The notes below the pieces were generated by a model. The model did not search any database and was not told where the DNA came from. It saw only the letters and a program-made list of their open reading frames with translations. The translations under genes were made by a program, and so were the position numbers. Source: Phellopilus nigrolimitatus (taxonomy: Eukaryota; Basidiomycota; Agaricomycetes; Hymenochaetales; Hymenochaetaceae). Taken from it: 64,000 bases of DNA. The stretch is taken from the NCBI GenBank assembly GCA_021029095.1, contig JAJOHG010000061.1:98227-162226 (forward strand), read 5' to 3'. Below are positions 23,492 to 35,599 of the stretch, piece after piece (within the stretch, counting starts at the first letter, position 1; every line of letters starts with the position of its first letter).

Positions 23492-23825
23492 CTAATTGTA
23501 TTTCATTCAGCGTAGACCGAAGCATCCGGCCACCGCTCAGCTTCTAACATCAGAGGGGTGAAGATGTCGTCAAACTCATCATAATGTATGCCCTTCGGAT
23601 GTTGCGCAGCTTCTCTGATTTTCGATGCTCACGGAACTCTGATCGTCGTGATAATACCTGCATCTAATGGCCAAAGCAAGTGTGCTCTGTATGTACTGGC
23701 TTGTTAACGCATATCAGACTACCTGAGAGTTCTTAAACGCCATCTTCGAGGCGATACATGATTTTCTCCCGCTAAACGCCTCGAAAGACAAGAAATTTTC
23801 AAAAAAGATTAGCCTCCTCTAGACT

Positions 23826-25521
23826 ATGTCTGAAGCTAGTTGTGGCCTCGTTTCTTGCGCTGAAGAGAAGGACTTACTATTTGCTATATTGTGGACAAAA
23901 CTCTCAATCAGTACGTCCCAGAACAATCGAAAAATACACTTGTACTGACTCATGAGCTTTCCTGTCTAGTCGCCTCGTTTGCACTACTTGTCTATGATTA
24001 CTGTGTGTCTTTCAACTTCGCTGCTGATTTCTGTCGAGGGCTCAGGATGTTGTTAGTCCTTACCTTGAATCGGGAGTTAGAGCTTGTTTGGGTGCGTCTA
24101 TCTACAATATCGTGGAATTTTCATAACGTCACAAAATATACTTTTTCCAGGGGACTAGGTTCGGCCTAGGGAAACTCCTCTTTCTACTAGTAAGCTCATC
24201 TTATATGTATACGTTACCTTCGCTCACTGATCCACATTGAAAATACATGTAGCTCCGTTACTTCACTCCAGTCGTGATTACGTGAGTTGAAACGGATTAT
24301 TTCCTCTTCATATCATTAACTACTGTTTTTATCCGAAGCTGCATCGCAGTCGGTGAGCGCATACAAGGGTACATCATACTCTCTTTCTGAGGACCTTTTA
24401 GTTATATTGAATCCTGGAACATCCACTGAGGTGCGTCAATCATCATGACGGTGTAATAGCCTCTATTGAAAACGATGCACTAGCTGTCCGTTGCTTATTC
24501 TCTCACTCATACACAACTTTGTTCTTACTTCTAACCTACCTCAACAACGAAAACCCTATTTTAGCTGTACGCCTATCGTTTTTCCATGAATATACTATAC
24601 TTAGTGACTAATGCTCTCTAGGTATCTTTTGGATTCGATTCCAATGGGTCGGCGGTCTCCTCATTGCCTTCCTTACGGAGCGTATGTTTACCGCTTATAA
24701 CGTTATGGATACGATCTAAAAAGTCATGATATGTACTATCTAGTAACTTTGCAGCTGCGACTGTACGCAATGTATGGAAGGACCAAGAATATTCTCATAT
24801 TCTTGATTGTTACGTCTGTTTCGACATTCGGTACAATTTCTGTTTATCTTGGAAAAATCATAACCAAGGAACATGGTGAGAATTGTGTCTCTTGTAGCCT
24901 TATCTGTAAACTCGAAGAACCGGAACTAACTTGCATCGATAGCTATGTATTTTTATCCGTACGAAGGGAGCACTCTTTTCATGTGTATTCCACTCGATAT
25001 ACCGTCCGACTATCGCACCGTCTGGATTCCACTGTTTGTGCATGAGGTTATCTTGGTCGCATTAGCGATTATTAAGGGCTTTCAAAACATTCGGGACCAC
25101 GGGACGGAAGGTTTAATGAGTCGTTTCACCATATTTCTTGTTGGTGACTCGATGTCTTATTTCTTTGTGTACGTCGTTTCACTCCCTTCCTAACTTTACA
25201 AATGACTTACCGATAAGCCATTTAGCGTATTTGCTGCTTTTTTCTCCATGGAATTGACCTGGGTTATCAGAGGCGTCCGTACATTCCTATTTTGTAGTTC
25301 TGCGGATAGTACAAGGAAATACTGACGCTGTTACTTAGGTTTACTTCATGGAGCTTCCGATTGGGCTCTCACTGGTCTCTATGAGTATTATGAGTCAGCG
25401 ACAGCTGCTTAAGATCAGAAAGCGATATCATCAACACTCGACATCCCAGAGGACGTTGAGGAGGACGGGATTGATGAATCGCGACGAGTCAATGATGTTT
25501 GCGGCTTCCCGTTCGGAGTAG
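23826..25521 (+). CDS. DUF6533-domain seven-helix membrane protein
   Basis: This is an apparently intact relative of the fragments at 725 and 5475. The start at 23826 gives MSEASCGLVSCAEEKDLLFA. Small exons then assemble the DUF6533 motif: ASFALLVYDYFLTLNRELEL, VWGTRFGLGKLLFLL and LRYFTPVVIT. An exon near 24625 gives FWIRFQWVGGLLIAFLTE. The exon near 24745 has LQLRLYAMYGRTKNILIFLI, and the exon near 24940-25165 has WIPLFVHEVILVALAIIKGF and LVGDSMSYFFV. The tail is MSQRQLLKIRKRYHQHSTSQ, ending at 25521. Introns are about 45-60 bases. One exon join near 24440-24620 is uncertain. Family function is unknown; a membrane location is predicted from the helices. Confidence 0.75.
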
Positions 25522-25876
25522 CTTTCAATGTCATAACCTGGTGTATTATTATTTATTGCTCTGGTTCCATGCTGTGCTGCGAATCAATCATGTAACAAGA
25601 CGAGTAGAGGATGGAAATGATTACGCACCGCCTTCTCGGAGAGAATCCTTTGAATCTTACACGCTTTGTTTTCCCCGCGATATTTATTAACGCATATCAA
25701 ATATGACACTCTTTCCGCCTGCAAATTCCGTAACCCGTAAATCAATTTTGGAAATGATACCCAAGATGTTTTCCTCACCCCCCGAGATACATGAAAGACG
25801 AAAACCCCCCAAATGAGAAACAGCAACCTTGCGCCACGTGGAAAGACAATGGTTGAGAGGGAGACCACAGTGCACC
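25522..25876. other. Short gene-free gap
   Basis: This is the convergent 3' region between the DUF6533-type gene and the GPI-type protein gene. No feature is seen beyond open frames that shadow neither gene. Confidence 0.4.
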
Positions 25877-26648
25877 TTACGTATGTAACACGAACGCGCA
25901 ACAGACCAATGACAATGCCCAAGCCGCCCTGAGACCACAAGCCAATGGGGCGCGACTAGGAAGCGCCCCGCTTGTCGAAGACTGCGAGTCATTCGCAGAC
26001 GAGGAAGTGGACGCGATTGGAGTAGCTCCGCCCGGACTAGCAGACACAGACGAGCCTGCGTCCGCAGCTTGCGTCGACACCGGCACGGGTATCATCGCGA
26101 GTGTCTCAGAGGCGGTCTGGCTCGTCGAGATGGTCGTCCCGCTCCCTATGTCCACTCCGACCATCGTGCACGCGCCAGCCGCCGGCGTGTTGAAGCCGCA
26201 CTGCACTTCAATTGAGATGACATCGCCCGGATCCACGCTTGCATGGAGAACCTCAGATATGTGCGTCGCGTCTTGTACAAGCGTTACTGCAAGAATGAAA
26301 TGAGACAAAGCCACGGAGTACAAGATGAGATCAACGAGGACCGAGACGCCATAAGAATAAGCAAAGCGCGTACTTGTATAGGCAACGTCGGCGGTGTCGG
26401 TGACCACGTTCGAAACGACATACGTCGTGCCGTCAGTGCCTGTGCCTGAAACTTCGCCCTGGAGGGCATCGTCGGGTGACAGAAAACCGGGTACCGCAAT
26501 GGTCGCGGTCCCCGACTGTGTGAGGGCGCCTGTCAGAGGATGAGAACTCCCCTTTTAGAATGGATGGCTAAGATATTTCAACTTCTGAATGCTCACCATG
26601 CGCGAAAACGAGGCCCAGGAATGCTAAAGCACGAACACGAGGGTTCAT
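25877..26648 (-). CDS. Small secreted Ser/Thr/Ala-rich protein, probably GPI-anchored
   Basis: A three-exon model starts at 26648 with MNPRVRALAFLGLVFAHG, a signal peptide. It continues after an intron with ALTQSGTATIAVPGFLSPDD and VSGTGTDGTTYVVSNVV. The next junction gives AYTITLVQDATHISEVLHAS. The only two mature-region cysteines before the tail are close together in VQCGFNTPAAGACTM. A Ser/Ala/Thr-rich linker follows, and the end is hydrophobic (CGLRAAWALSLVCCAFVLHT) after a small-residue site, the pattern of a GPI-attachment signal. No enzymatic domain is recognised. It may be a cell-wall or surface protein. The stop is at 25877-25879. Confidence 0.7.
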
Positions 26649-27781
26649 CTTTGAAGATATTAAATGTTGTCTTGCAGTTCAAGGAATGATGAGTGCCTCT
26701 GGAGGGCTAGAGGGCACGTCGCGTCGCGATCCAGAGTTTTTAACGCTTTTGCTCAAATGCTGCCGGGAGCATTACATATATTCCAGTTTTCACGCCATGG
26801 GCGCCCTGGCTTGTATCCAGGGATTTCAGGCACTGGCGGGGTCGAGGTCTTGAAGATCCATCTTTTCAACGCGCGTTTTCCAAGCGGCATGCGTCGCCGT
26901 GCTATGTCGATATTCCCGTATTTACGAGCTTTTTTGCAGCCTTTCCTTTTTCTTGCTAAAACGTTACATTCTTCGGAAGTGTTCTTTTCGGTTCAAAAAT
27001 AGAGCAGAATGGTTTTCAAAGACGAACAAGTGGCGTGTCATGTATGAAAGCAGGATAACAAAGAGACTCCGGCTATGATGATGGAGAAGGAAATGTCTGT
27101 GTTTCGCGTGAGGGAAGCGCGACGGTACCGAAATGAAAATTTGCCGGCAAGAAGAGCTTACCCGACGACCATGTTTGCACTCGCTATCCATCTCCTTGCA
27201 GGCATCACCACAGTCCATACTCGGGCGTGAAAGAGCTGTTTCCGTTGAACATCAAACGATCCCGGTCGGACAGTCGACGCATCGACGCCCGCGGTGGCGG
27301 ATTTGCCGCTCAGACTGCAATCAAGCTCAAGTCTTCAAAAACACGAAACGAAACTTTCTACTCACACAAGACAGACCTCAGCGCAACTCGACCATGCTAC
27401 AGGACGGTCTATCGAGTACTGGGAACGTCGAGGGCGTTGCAATCCTAAATGGGTAAGGTTCGGCAGCCTTATGCCGAAGCAGAAGCCGAGGGCGTTTGCC
27501 GAACATGGCGTGCCGAAAAGTGTGCCGAAACGTGCGTGCCGATATCGGAAATTCAGAGTTTTTAGCATGGCGCCGATCTTGTGCCTGATTTAGCTTCCTC
27601 GCGACGACAACACAACGTCCGCCGTGGCTCATATTCGTCTCCGTGGCTGGCAGTCGCGGTGGCGGTGGCTGGACCCCTTTCTATTACATTTATAATCGTC
27701 TCCCAACAAACGGATCGACATTCCTCGTCTCTTGGACTCATACCACCACCATCCTTCCTTTTGCGACGAGTGACGACTGCG
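26649..27781. other. Gene-free region with a GCCGAA-rich patch
   Basis: No gene is recognised. From about 27465 to 27545 the hexamer GCCGAA or its complement occurs repeatedly, including the hairpin-like TTCGGCAGCCTTATGCCGAA at 27460-27479. The patch lies about 250 bases before the zinc-finger gene start and could be a small repeat or an upstream regulatory cluster. Confidence 0.35.
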
Positions 27782-29848
27782 ATGGCTGCGCCCGCGCTTC
27801 CTCCATTCAAGGATATCTTCCCTAGTTCGTTCTATCTATTTACAGTTTTCCCTTAACCTTCTTCGGGACCGTCTGACTCGTTTTTCGCAGACTTCGAATC
27901 TGCATACCCCGACTTGGCGATGAACCCACCACGGCCGTCATCTGTCTTCCTGCAACAACCACATACGATGGTCCCAACCATGTTTGACCGGACACACCAG
28001 CATGCCATAAATCTGTTTTATCCACATCCACAGCAACAATACAGCTACGATCAACACTTCCGGCAGCCTGCCGTGAACTCACACGCACCGCAGCGTGCTT
28101 CGAAACGTTCGCATGACGCTGCGCAACTCAGCGACGGCCAAGGCCCATACGGCTCCGCCAGCGACGTTGCTTTGGAGTATTATCCCCCAGACGTGCCTCA
28201 CAACGTGCTGAGTGCGGATGGCGTCGAGGAAGAAACGAATCACGGGTACGCTGTGGCCGAGGATCCGCGCGACGCTAGGGCCGCCTATGCGTCCAAGACG
28301 CTTCACATATGCGCACGTTGTGGGAGGCCCTTCAATCGGCCGAGCAGCCTCAAGCTGCATGAACATACGCACACAGGCGCAAAACGTGAGTACATATTTC
28401 ATTTATATTCTTCCGCGTATCTTTTCTGTGCGCGACCGAGCGCGGAGGGTTAGACTGCGTGCGAAAGAGAGAGGCGGGGTCAGGTGGACCGCAGCCTCTG
28501 ATCGCAGTCTCTGCTTTCAGTATACTCTTACTTATACGCAGCGCTTACTTGCTGTACTCTCTCTTCCATCCCACCAGCCTTCGTGTGCCCCTTCCCCGAA
28601 TGCGGTCGCTCGTTCAGCGTCGCATCAAACATGCGGCGGCACCACCGCACCCACGAAAAGTCCTCAAAGTCGAAAGGTCCCCCCAAGAACCTCTTCGCCT
28701 TCGACCAGCTCACTCCGCGCCCCGAGGTGCGTCAGTACGCGAAAGAATATCCACACGCTCCGTACGCACACCCGTATAACCCCTATGGACACGGCGGCAG
28801 GCCGCATGACCCGCTCTACCCGCCGAGCCCTTACTCGCACGCAGGCGCGCAGTACTACCAATGGTGGCTTCCGCCGATGTTCCCGCCGACGCCGCCGTAC
28901 ACGAGCGCGGGCGAGGAGGAGGGGGCGTACGCCTATGCGTACGGGCCTGAGGCCGATTATTCCGAGGATGGATACCGTGATGGCGCTGGGGAAGGAGAAG
29001 GGGAAGACGTGATTGAAGCGGACGACGATTTTGGAGCGGACAACGCGTTTGGAGAGGACGACGCGTTTGAAGCGAACGACGCGTCTGATCTGCCCGTTCC
29101 GGTAGATCCCGTGCTCGACGAGAGACCCAGCTCCCGTCCAAACTCCGCCGGCCCTGATGACGGGATTTTGGTCCCGGACGACGATAGCGGTTCTTCGTAC
29201 CACGCCTCGAGCCCCGATTCAGAAGATTCCGAAGCGGAGGACGAACCACCCGCGCCCGGCGAAAACGACGATGACGAGCTCCCCAGCTGGGCGACTATGC
29301 GTGATCCGTATATTCCGCCCCGCACGCCCACGCAGCAGGCCTCGCCCAACACGTCGAGCACGCGCGCGGTCTGCCCGCTTCCCGGCCGTCCGGACCCTTT
29401 GCCCCGCGCTCACGAGGTTCCGGGCGGCGGCGCGCGCCGCTGCTCGAAAGCCAGCGGGAGTGCCCAATCTGGCCCGCAGGTCCCGACCTCTCCCTTTACA
29501 TATAGGCCGGCGCCTGGTGCCGCGCCCCCGCCACCGTATGCGATGTACACGTACCCGCCGCCCATGCCGGTTGAAGACGCAGAAGAGGGCCGGGCAGTCG
29601 ACGATGGCCCAGATGCCAACGGGGACGCTGCGTCTGCGCGCGGTCCCGTCTCGTCTCGCACGAGGGCGGGCGCGAAAGCGGGTCCGAAGGCGGGCGCAAA
29701 GGCGATCCCGAAGGCAGGCGCGAAGACGGGCGCGAAGGCAAACCCGAAGTCAGGCGCGAAGTCAGGCGCGAAGACAAGCCCAAAGGCAGGCGCGAAGCCG
29801 CGTGCGCCGGCGTCTAAGCCCGCGGCGAAGAGGCGTAAACGCAGTTAG
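27782..29848 (+). CDS. C2H2 zinc-finger protein with lysine/alanine-rich tail
   Basis: Exon 1 (27782-27824) encodes MAAPALPPFKDIFP and joins exon 2 at 27891 to give NFESAYPDLAMNPPRPSS. Exon 2 runs to 28385, and exon 3 is 28578-29848. The splice at 28385/28578 creates the canonical TGAKPFVCP linker between two C2H2 fingers: CARCGRPFN...LKLHEHTH (CX2CX12HX3H) and CPFPECGRSF...MRRHHRTH (CX4CX12HX3H). After the fingers come a Tyr/Pro/His-rich stretch, an acidic stretch (EGEGEDVIEADDDFGADNAF) and a Pro-rich part. A basic tail of GAK/PKAGAK repeats ends in KPAAKRRKRS, which looks like a nuclear localisation signal. It is probably a sequence-specific transcription factor; targets are unknown. Confidence 0.85.
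29640..29835 (+). repeat. In-frame degenerate repeat encoding (G/S)AK-xxPK units
   Basis: Units of about 12-24 bases of the form GGCGCGAAGxxG vary around a GAK-A-G/N/S-PK theme, giving about ten Lys-Ala-Gly blocks. The composition resembles the C-terminal domain of linker histones. It belongs to the zinc-finger gene above. Confidence 0.7.
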
Positions 29849-30984
29849 ACGAGCTCCGGCGGCTTTCCGACCTCGCGTCTCGCCGTCCACGTCTTATGAG
29901 TGTCCGTGGCGTTGTGTTATTTCTTTTTCAGGCTTCGCAGCCGTGGTCATGCCATGTCGTTTGAATCCTCGCCGGTCTCTCGACTTTCTTGGAAGTGAAG
30001 TGTTGTCTCCATCTATCGTTCTCCTCAGTATTATTGAATTATGCCACGCTTATGCCCAGCTCGGGTCTATACTCGAGCTCCTTGACGAATTTACGGTTCC
30101 TGTCCTCACCACACCACAATTCTTCCGTACTCGTATCCATTCCTCCGGCATCTGATCTTTCTGTCTAATATTTCATGCTTACCATTCGTGATTTCTGTTG
30201 TATCTTCTACCACTAACACAACGCGCACCCCCTCGAATCAAAACGAATCGAATTGTATTTTAGAAAAGCGATCAACCTGAATAGGATTTATGGTGTACAT
30301 GTATAATTGTATGTAAACATTCAGGTAGCCCCTTCCGCCAGCGCGGAAATTGAATCGATTAGCGTGTGGCAGTTTCGCGGTTGACAGCCAGTCTGGAAAC
30401 TAGAGGCAAATCGCCGAGATTCCCGAAAATATAATTACCACACGGCTTCTGTGTTAGTCGCGTAACAGGGCTCACGGAGATGGGAAAAAGATAAAGCCGG
30501 TATGCTGGAGTGCTGACAGGTATATACACATGGTCGTGCGTCAAAATGAGATGACCGGCGATGATCTGAGCGCCCGCTTGTAGTGTTAGAGCCGGCAGTG
30601 GATCGTCATCTTCGATGGATAATAGGCTGCGATAGAGAAGTAAACATGGGATAGTACAGGGCTTCAGATCTGTCAACTAACGCCGTGCGCACGAGAAGCG
30701 ATTCATCCAAAAGCCCTACCCATCCCTTCCACAACTTCTTACACAAAAGGAATAAACAACGTGCGGGAAACCGTGGATAAAGCTGCTGCAGCCGTTGATT
30801 ACGAAAATTGCAGAAGACAGTAATACTTTACAGAACCACGATCTTATCAAATACTGTCTTTTATCCTGTTATTATTGCGCTGCCTTATAAACAAGCTCCC
30901 CAAGAATAAAAGAGTTACAAAACCAGGAGCCCCAAGAAAAACTGGCCTCACTTTTCGACCCGCTTTGCGTCAACCTTCCTTCTT
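29849..30984. other. No recognised gene
   Basis: This is a convergent 3' gap between the zinc-finger gene and the sedolisin gene. A minus-strand frame at 30359-30676 shows no known domain. Confidence 0.4.
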
Positions 30985-32922
30985 CTACAAGTCCACAGCG
31001 TGCAGAAGCGCGGGGAAGTTTGGCGAACCAAGACCAGTGACAGGATCCCAGCCCTTCGTCGCGGGGAAGCCGTTGGTACCGCAGCCTGGATTGTCACCTA
31101 GAGGCAGAGCGTATTTATAAGCAAAATCAGCAAATGTATATCGCCGGAAAAAAAAGGAAGCGCGCACCGCTCGTGATGTCATTGAGCGCTGCCTGGCCTT
31201 TTGCGGAGTACAAGAACGGGTTGAGGAAACCGAGCGGCGGCTTTTTCGCTGCGATGAGGCGGTCGTTCAACAGCGCGATGACGCTCGCAAAGATTGGACT
31301 CGCGCAGCTCGTTCCAGCGACAAGCTGTCCCTGTCCGTTCACCGCAACCTCGACTTTCTCGCCCTGCGCTGAGATATCCGGGAATCCGCGTCCCGTACGG
31401 TTGAAGAGCCCGGCGTTTGTTTTGCCAAGAGATGTCAAGTATGAGCTCGCCGCGGACGCCTGATAAGACGGCGTGCCGAAGTAATTTGAGAAGCCGCCTG
31501 AAGATAAGGTCGCTGCTACTTCATTGCTGGCTAATGTCGTCGCACCGACGGAGGTCATGAACGGACAGCCAGACGGGAATGTTGGTACAAACGTCGAACA
31601 GCTATTAGCCTGAGAGCCTGAAACACCGCCATCGCCAGATGCGAACAGAATAGACGTGCCACGAGCGCCTAACTGCATGTACGCGTTACACAGTTGACTG
31701 ACAATGCGATTAAGCATCTTGTAATTAAATTAGGAAAATAGAGCACTTACTTCGCCAGTGCTCGTGACATGGTATTCTCATTCTGGCCATACGAAGTCGA
31801 GAGGACCTGTGGCGGATTGCTTTCTTTGAGCAAGAAGTTGGTAATATCGAGAAATCCATTAAGAGCGCCATCTTTGAAGTTGTCGCCAACCGAAATGAAT
31901 GTCGTCGGCACACCGCTCGCTACTCCGACTGTATACTGGATGTCAAGGTTCGCCTCGACGCCAGCACTGGCCGGGTCTTGCGAATTCGAACCACCATCCA
32001 GTGTCTGGAGCTTGAACGTAGTACTCGAGGGGAGATCTGGGCGTAGAGCTTCCAGGAACAACGTCAGGTCCTCCTTGTTCGCGAATTGATCAATGAAACC
32101 GGAGACGCCGAGAGTATTCGAGGACTGAGTAGCGCGCGTAGTCGGGATGCCGTACAATGCCTGAAGGCACGCAGGCGTGACTTTACTGCTGCATGACGAG
32201 GGTACGCTCTGGCCAGTAGTGAGATTTTGCGCAGTTGCTACGGAGGAAAGGGGCGAGGAAACAACAGGGAGGTGCGCGAAGGGGTTCTCGAACCTGGTTG
32301 AGCATCATTAGCAAACTGTATATACGAGGAATCGAAGGAACGTACGTGATCGTCGGGTGAACGAGGTCGAGATGACCTTGGAGCTCAGTGGGAATAGAGT
32401 ACGCAAGCGTACGGACGTATTGCTTCCCCGTCTCTTTGTGCTGGAAAACGAAGAAGTCGGCGTCGAACATCTCTTTAGCTTTGCTGACAGGCACAGAAAA
32501 CGCGAGCCAGTCTCCAGCGGGAGAGATGGATTTGGCCGTGACCCCATGCGATGTGAGGAAATCGTTCACAATAGAGACCGACTTGGGATCGGGCTTCACG
32601 AACTCTTCTACCTATAACGCTTGTCAGGTTCTTATCTTTGTTGGAACATATCTAAATAACTCGCCTCTTCCTTGGTAAGGTGTTGACCATAGTGCGCACT
32701 ATCGGGAGTACTGACATCGTAGAGCGCCTTCTCGAGCCCAGCCATGTCGGTGTTATGAAGCGCCATACGGAAGTTGAGTATTTGGTCTGCAGGCGCAGCA
32801 TCGGACTTCAGAAAGCCATCGGGTACAGTGTCGCGTTGTTCGTGCACTACGAGATCGCGGAACACCGGACTTGCCATAACGGCAATGATGAAAGACGCAA
32901 AGAGCAGGAACTTGGAGAACAT
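30985..32922 (-). CDS. Secreted sedolisin (S53, tripeptidyl-peptidase-like), intact
   Basis: An acid serine-carboxyl protease that trims peptides outside the cell. The start at 32922 gives the signal peptide MFSKFLLFASFIIAVMASP. The activation prodomain follows (DFLTSHGVTAKSISPAGDWL and TELQGHLDLVHPTIT). Catalytic residues are visible: Glu and Asp in VEANLDIQYTVG, Asp in FASGDGGVSG, and Ser in VAGTSCASPIFASV. The calcium-site end is DNPGCGTNGFPATKGWDPVT. The first intron (32612-32664) starts with GC rather than GT. The other two sedolisin copies have GT at this position, so this is a GC-AG intron. The stop is at 30985. An upstream TATAAAT lies at 32993-32999. It is a more distant paralogue of the 56539-58462 gene. 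Confidence 0.92.
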
Positions 32923-32992
32923 GGCGAGAGTCGACTGCGAATTCGAGAATAGCCTGTAAGGACTGAGAAGAAAACATCGATGTGGGCCCAAG

Positions 32993-32999
32993 ATTTATA
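32993..32999 (-). promoter_or_regulatory. TATA box of the 31-33 kb sedolisin
   Basis: TATAAAT lies within CTCGAGTATAAATCTTG on the minus strand, about 75 bases before the start codon. The same 17 bases occur at the equivalent place upstream of the sedolisin at 56539, so the core promoter is conserved between the two paralogues. Confidence 0.65.
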
Positions 33000-33059
33000 C
33001 TCGAGGGAGCACTGCAGGAGCTTAGCTTTGAGTATAGAATGACAGCGCGACCATGCAAG

Positions 33060-35599
33060 ATGAGTGCTTCCGGAGGTACGGGCGTATGGTCCCGAAGTAG
33101 CGGAAAGATGATTTCTAAACGCTAGACGTCTGTGGCGTTGGCAGCGCATCAACAAGATATCAGGCCGACGAATCGCATATGCATACGGTACGCAATATGG
33201 AGGGAAACCTGTATAACTTCAGAGATCCGAGTCTTTGAGTTTCGTGAGGCACGGACCAAGGCAATGCTGCATCCGAATCGCCGAGCACAAAATACATAAT
33301 ATTGACAAGTAGACCAAGAGCAAACATCAGTTCGAAAACCTCCTGTCGTCGATTGGTAGATTGGCAGGGTTCGAGTTCAGTTCAGGCTGGATGCTTTGAT
33401 CTAGTACAATTGACGAGGAGACGGGCTTGTAGACATAAGTCCTGTAGAGACAATCGAAGTCACATTTCAGTCACAAAGGCAAGAATAGGTCTATTTACTT
33501 CTTGCAATCCCTGCTGCTGGCAGTGCGAAAGGTCGTGTTAACAGAAGTAAGTCGTGTTTCATGACGATCGAGTTGTGTTCGGCATGTTTGACACGACGCA
33601 AAGCTGTCTTCGCCTCAGCTATGCCATGGTAGAATATGTACCATTGTATTCGATGATTACATATTCTCTCAGTCACTGCGCGGCCATATGGATTTCGACG
33701 TTCTTCCCTTTGTCATGGTTTCCAATCGGTGGCTGATTGAAGGGTCACGATAGAACTCAAGAAATGCACCTTCGACTCAAGATGTCACTCACAAGTTGTA
33801 CGATATTCAATCTCAGCCAACTATCCCGTTTTCCGGGGAGATTTTCATCGAGCCTGCGCACGAGCAGCAATACCGAGAAAAGCGATAACACTCCTAGCGC
33901 TCGAGTTCGATCATCTATTTTGGTCCATTCGATGCTCGAGCGTGCCTTTCTTCAAACTTAAAGATGTAGATGAGGTTAGATAGGTTCTTTTATGGATTTT
34001 GTTTCGTTTGAACCAAGCCTTGCCTTCATTTTACCTTCGAGCTGGCATAGCAAGATAACGGGAGTGACAAAATTGAAGGGCCAGGGAAGGCATGGAGTCG
34101 AGCCGAGCACCAAAAGTCAATGTGTCCATTTTGTGACAACAGTAAATAGAAGAGAATGCAAATGAGCATACACATGCGAGAATAGACGGGCAGATTCTGA
34201 CTCACGTCGAGTCAAGCCCAGCAAAGCGTAATGCCTCAAACGTGGTGCGCTGGCAAATGTGACACATTTAAACGAGAACCATGTGGCCGGACGTTAAAGA
34301 TAGACCAAACCGTCTGTATCATACTCCGGCTGGTCTGATACACAAAGTTGCCACGAGGAACGTTCTATGTGCAGACCGGCGAGATGGAAGGCGCGCTGCA
34401 CCGACCGTAAGGTCCGAGAGCCTCGTGAGTCCGTGAAGCTCGGCAATACCGTTTGCAATGTACCGGGCACGAGACGCAGGAATTTGACTCTTAGACTAAA
34501 AGTAAGCAACCCCCTCGCAAGCAACGCAGGAATTGCACTGGTAAGAAATGTGTTTGAGCTAAACCCCTTAAACTAGCACAAGATATGAGGAGATGATCTG
34601 ACGGGCGTGAATTTTGCAGTGACATTTGTGGTCTCGAGAATTGATCCATTTATTTCGGGACCCTACTTCAGTGGCAATGTGGATGGTTGGGTTAAGTGTT
34701 GTGTAAGTAAACTTTCATGATGAGAAGTGACCAATGGCCGACTTGTGTCCTGTTCTTGGATTCTCATGTCTCTGGGTCTGTTCTGCTTTCCGCAAATTTC
34801 CGACTTCGGGCTGATTCGAGTCATCATCATGGTGAAACTCAGATACTGTAGCCTCAATATAGAAGATTGCTTGTAGGTTTCGAGAAAGGAAGAAGGAACG
34901 GAGATGGAAGAGGGAGAGGATTTGGCGGAATTTTACATGCTTCCGTCACGTGTCATTTTTAAGCGGTCATGTGCCCGTTGGGCCGCTTGCACGATGACTC
35001 GGAGATGAGTTCAACGTGCAATTTTCTGGAGTACGGCTCGCTGCAAAGGTGAATGCCTCAAAGCATTTACGACCATCGACCTGAATCCCGGAAAGCCTGA
35101 CATCGGAAAATGGCTTCCGAGAGCATTCTATTTTCTTTAACTTATGTTTGCGGCGGTCGGCTTTCCGACTGGGTGACTCGGTTGTAGGACCTGCACTATA
35201 TGGCAACTGATGGTTTTTCGCTGTATTGCTGTCCTACTGGGGTTGCTAAACTCACACGTTTTGCAAAGGTCGTCTCCGCCCAGCTGTGCAACGAACAAAT
35301 GCTTCTCGCGTTCCATCATGCCAAGTAGTTGAGTATCGCGGTTACGTATCTCAAGCTATCGTCTGAAAGCATGTCAAAACCCACTCAACATCAACTCATC
35401 TGTACAAAGGAAGTCGAAAAAACAGACCTTTCACAATATTTTACGGCGAAATTGAAGACCGGGATACAGATTTTTCCTAGGTATGTCATCCTATCGCCAT
35501 AATCGATTGTATCTTCATGCCTGCGAACTTTTAATATGCATTCTTTGCTTTGCCTTCCAAGAAGTGAGCGTTTTAAATCAGGGATCACGCTTTGACAGT
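33060..35599. other. Long gene-free region
   Basis: Only short open frames without recognisable domains are found. I see no transposase, RNA gene or tandem repeat. Confidence 0.4.

Noticed and set aside
28664..29249. Two 179-codon minus-strand frames
   Set aside because: They lie opposite the zinc-finger gene in GC-rich sequence, where long spurious frames are expected.
29157..30155. A 332-codon plus-strand frame, rich in Arg
   Set aside because: It is a shifted reading of the GC-rich third exon of the zinc-finger gene; the Arg-rich composition comes from that shift.
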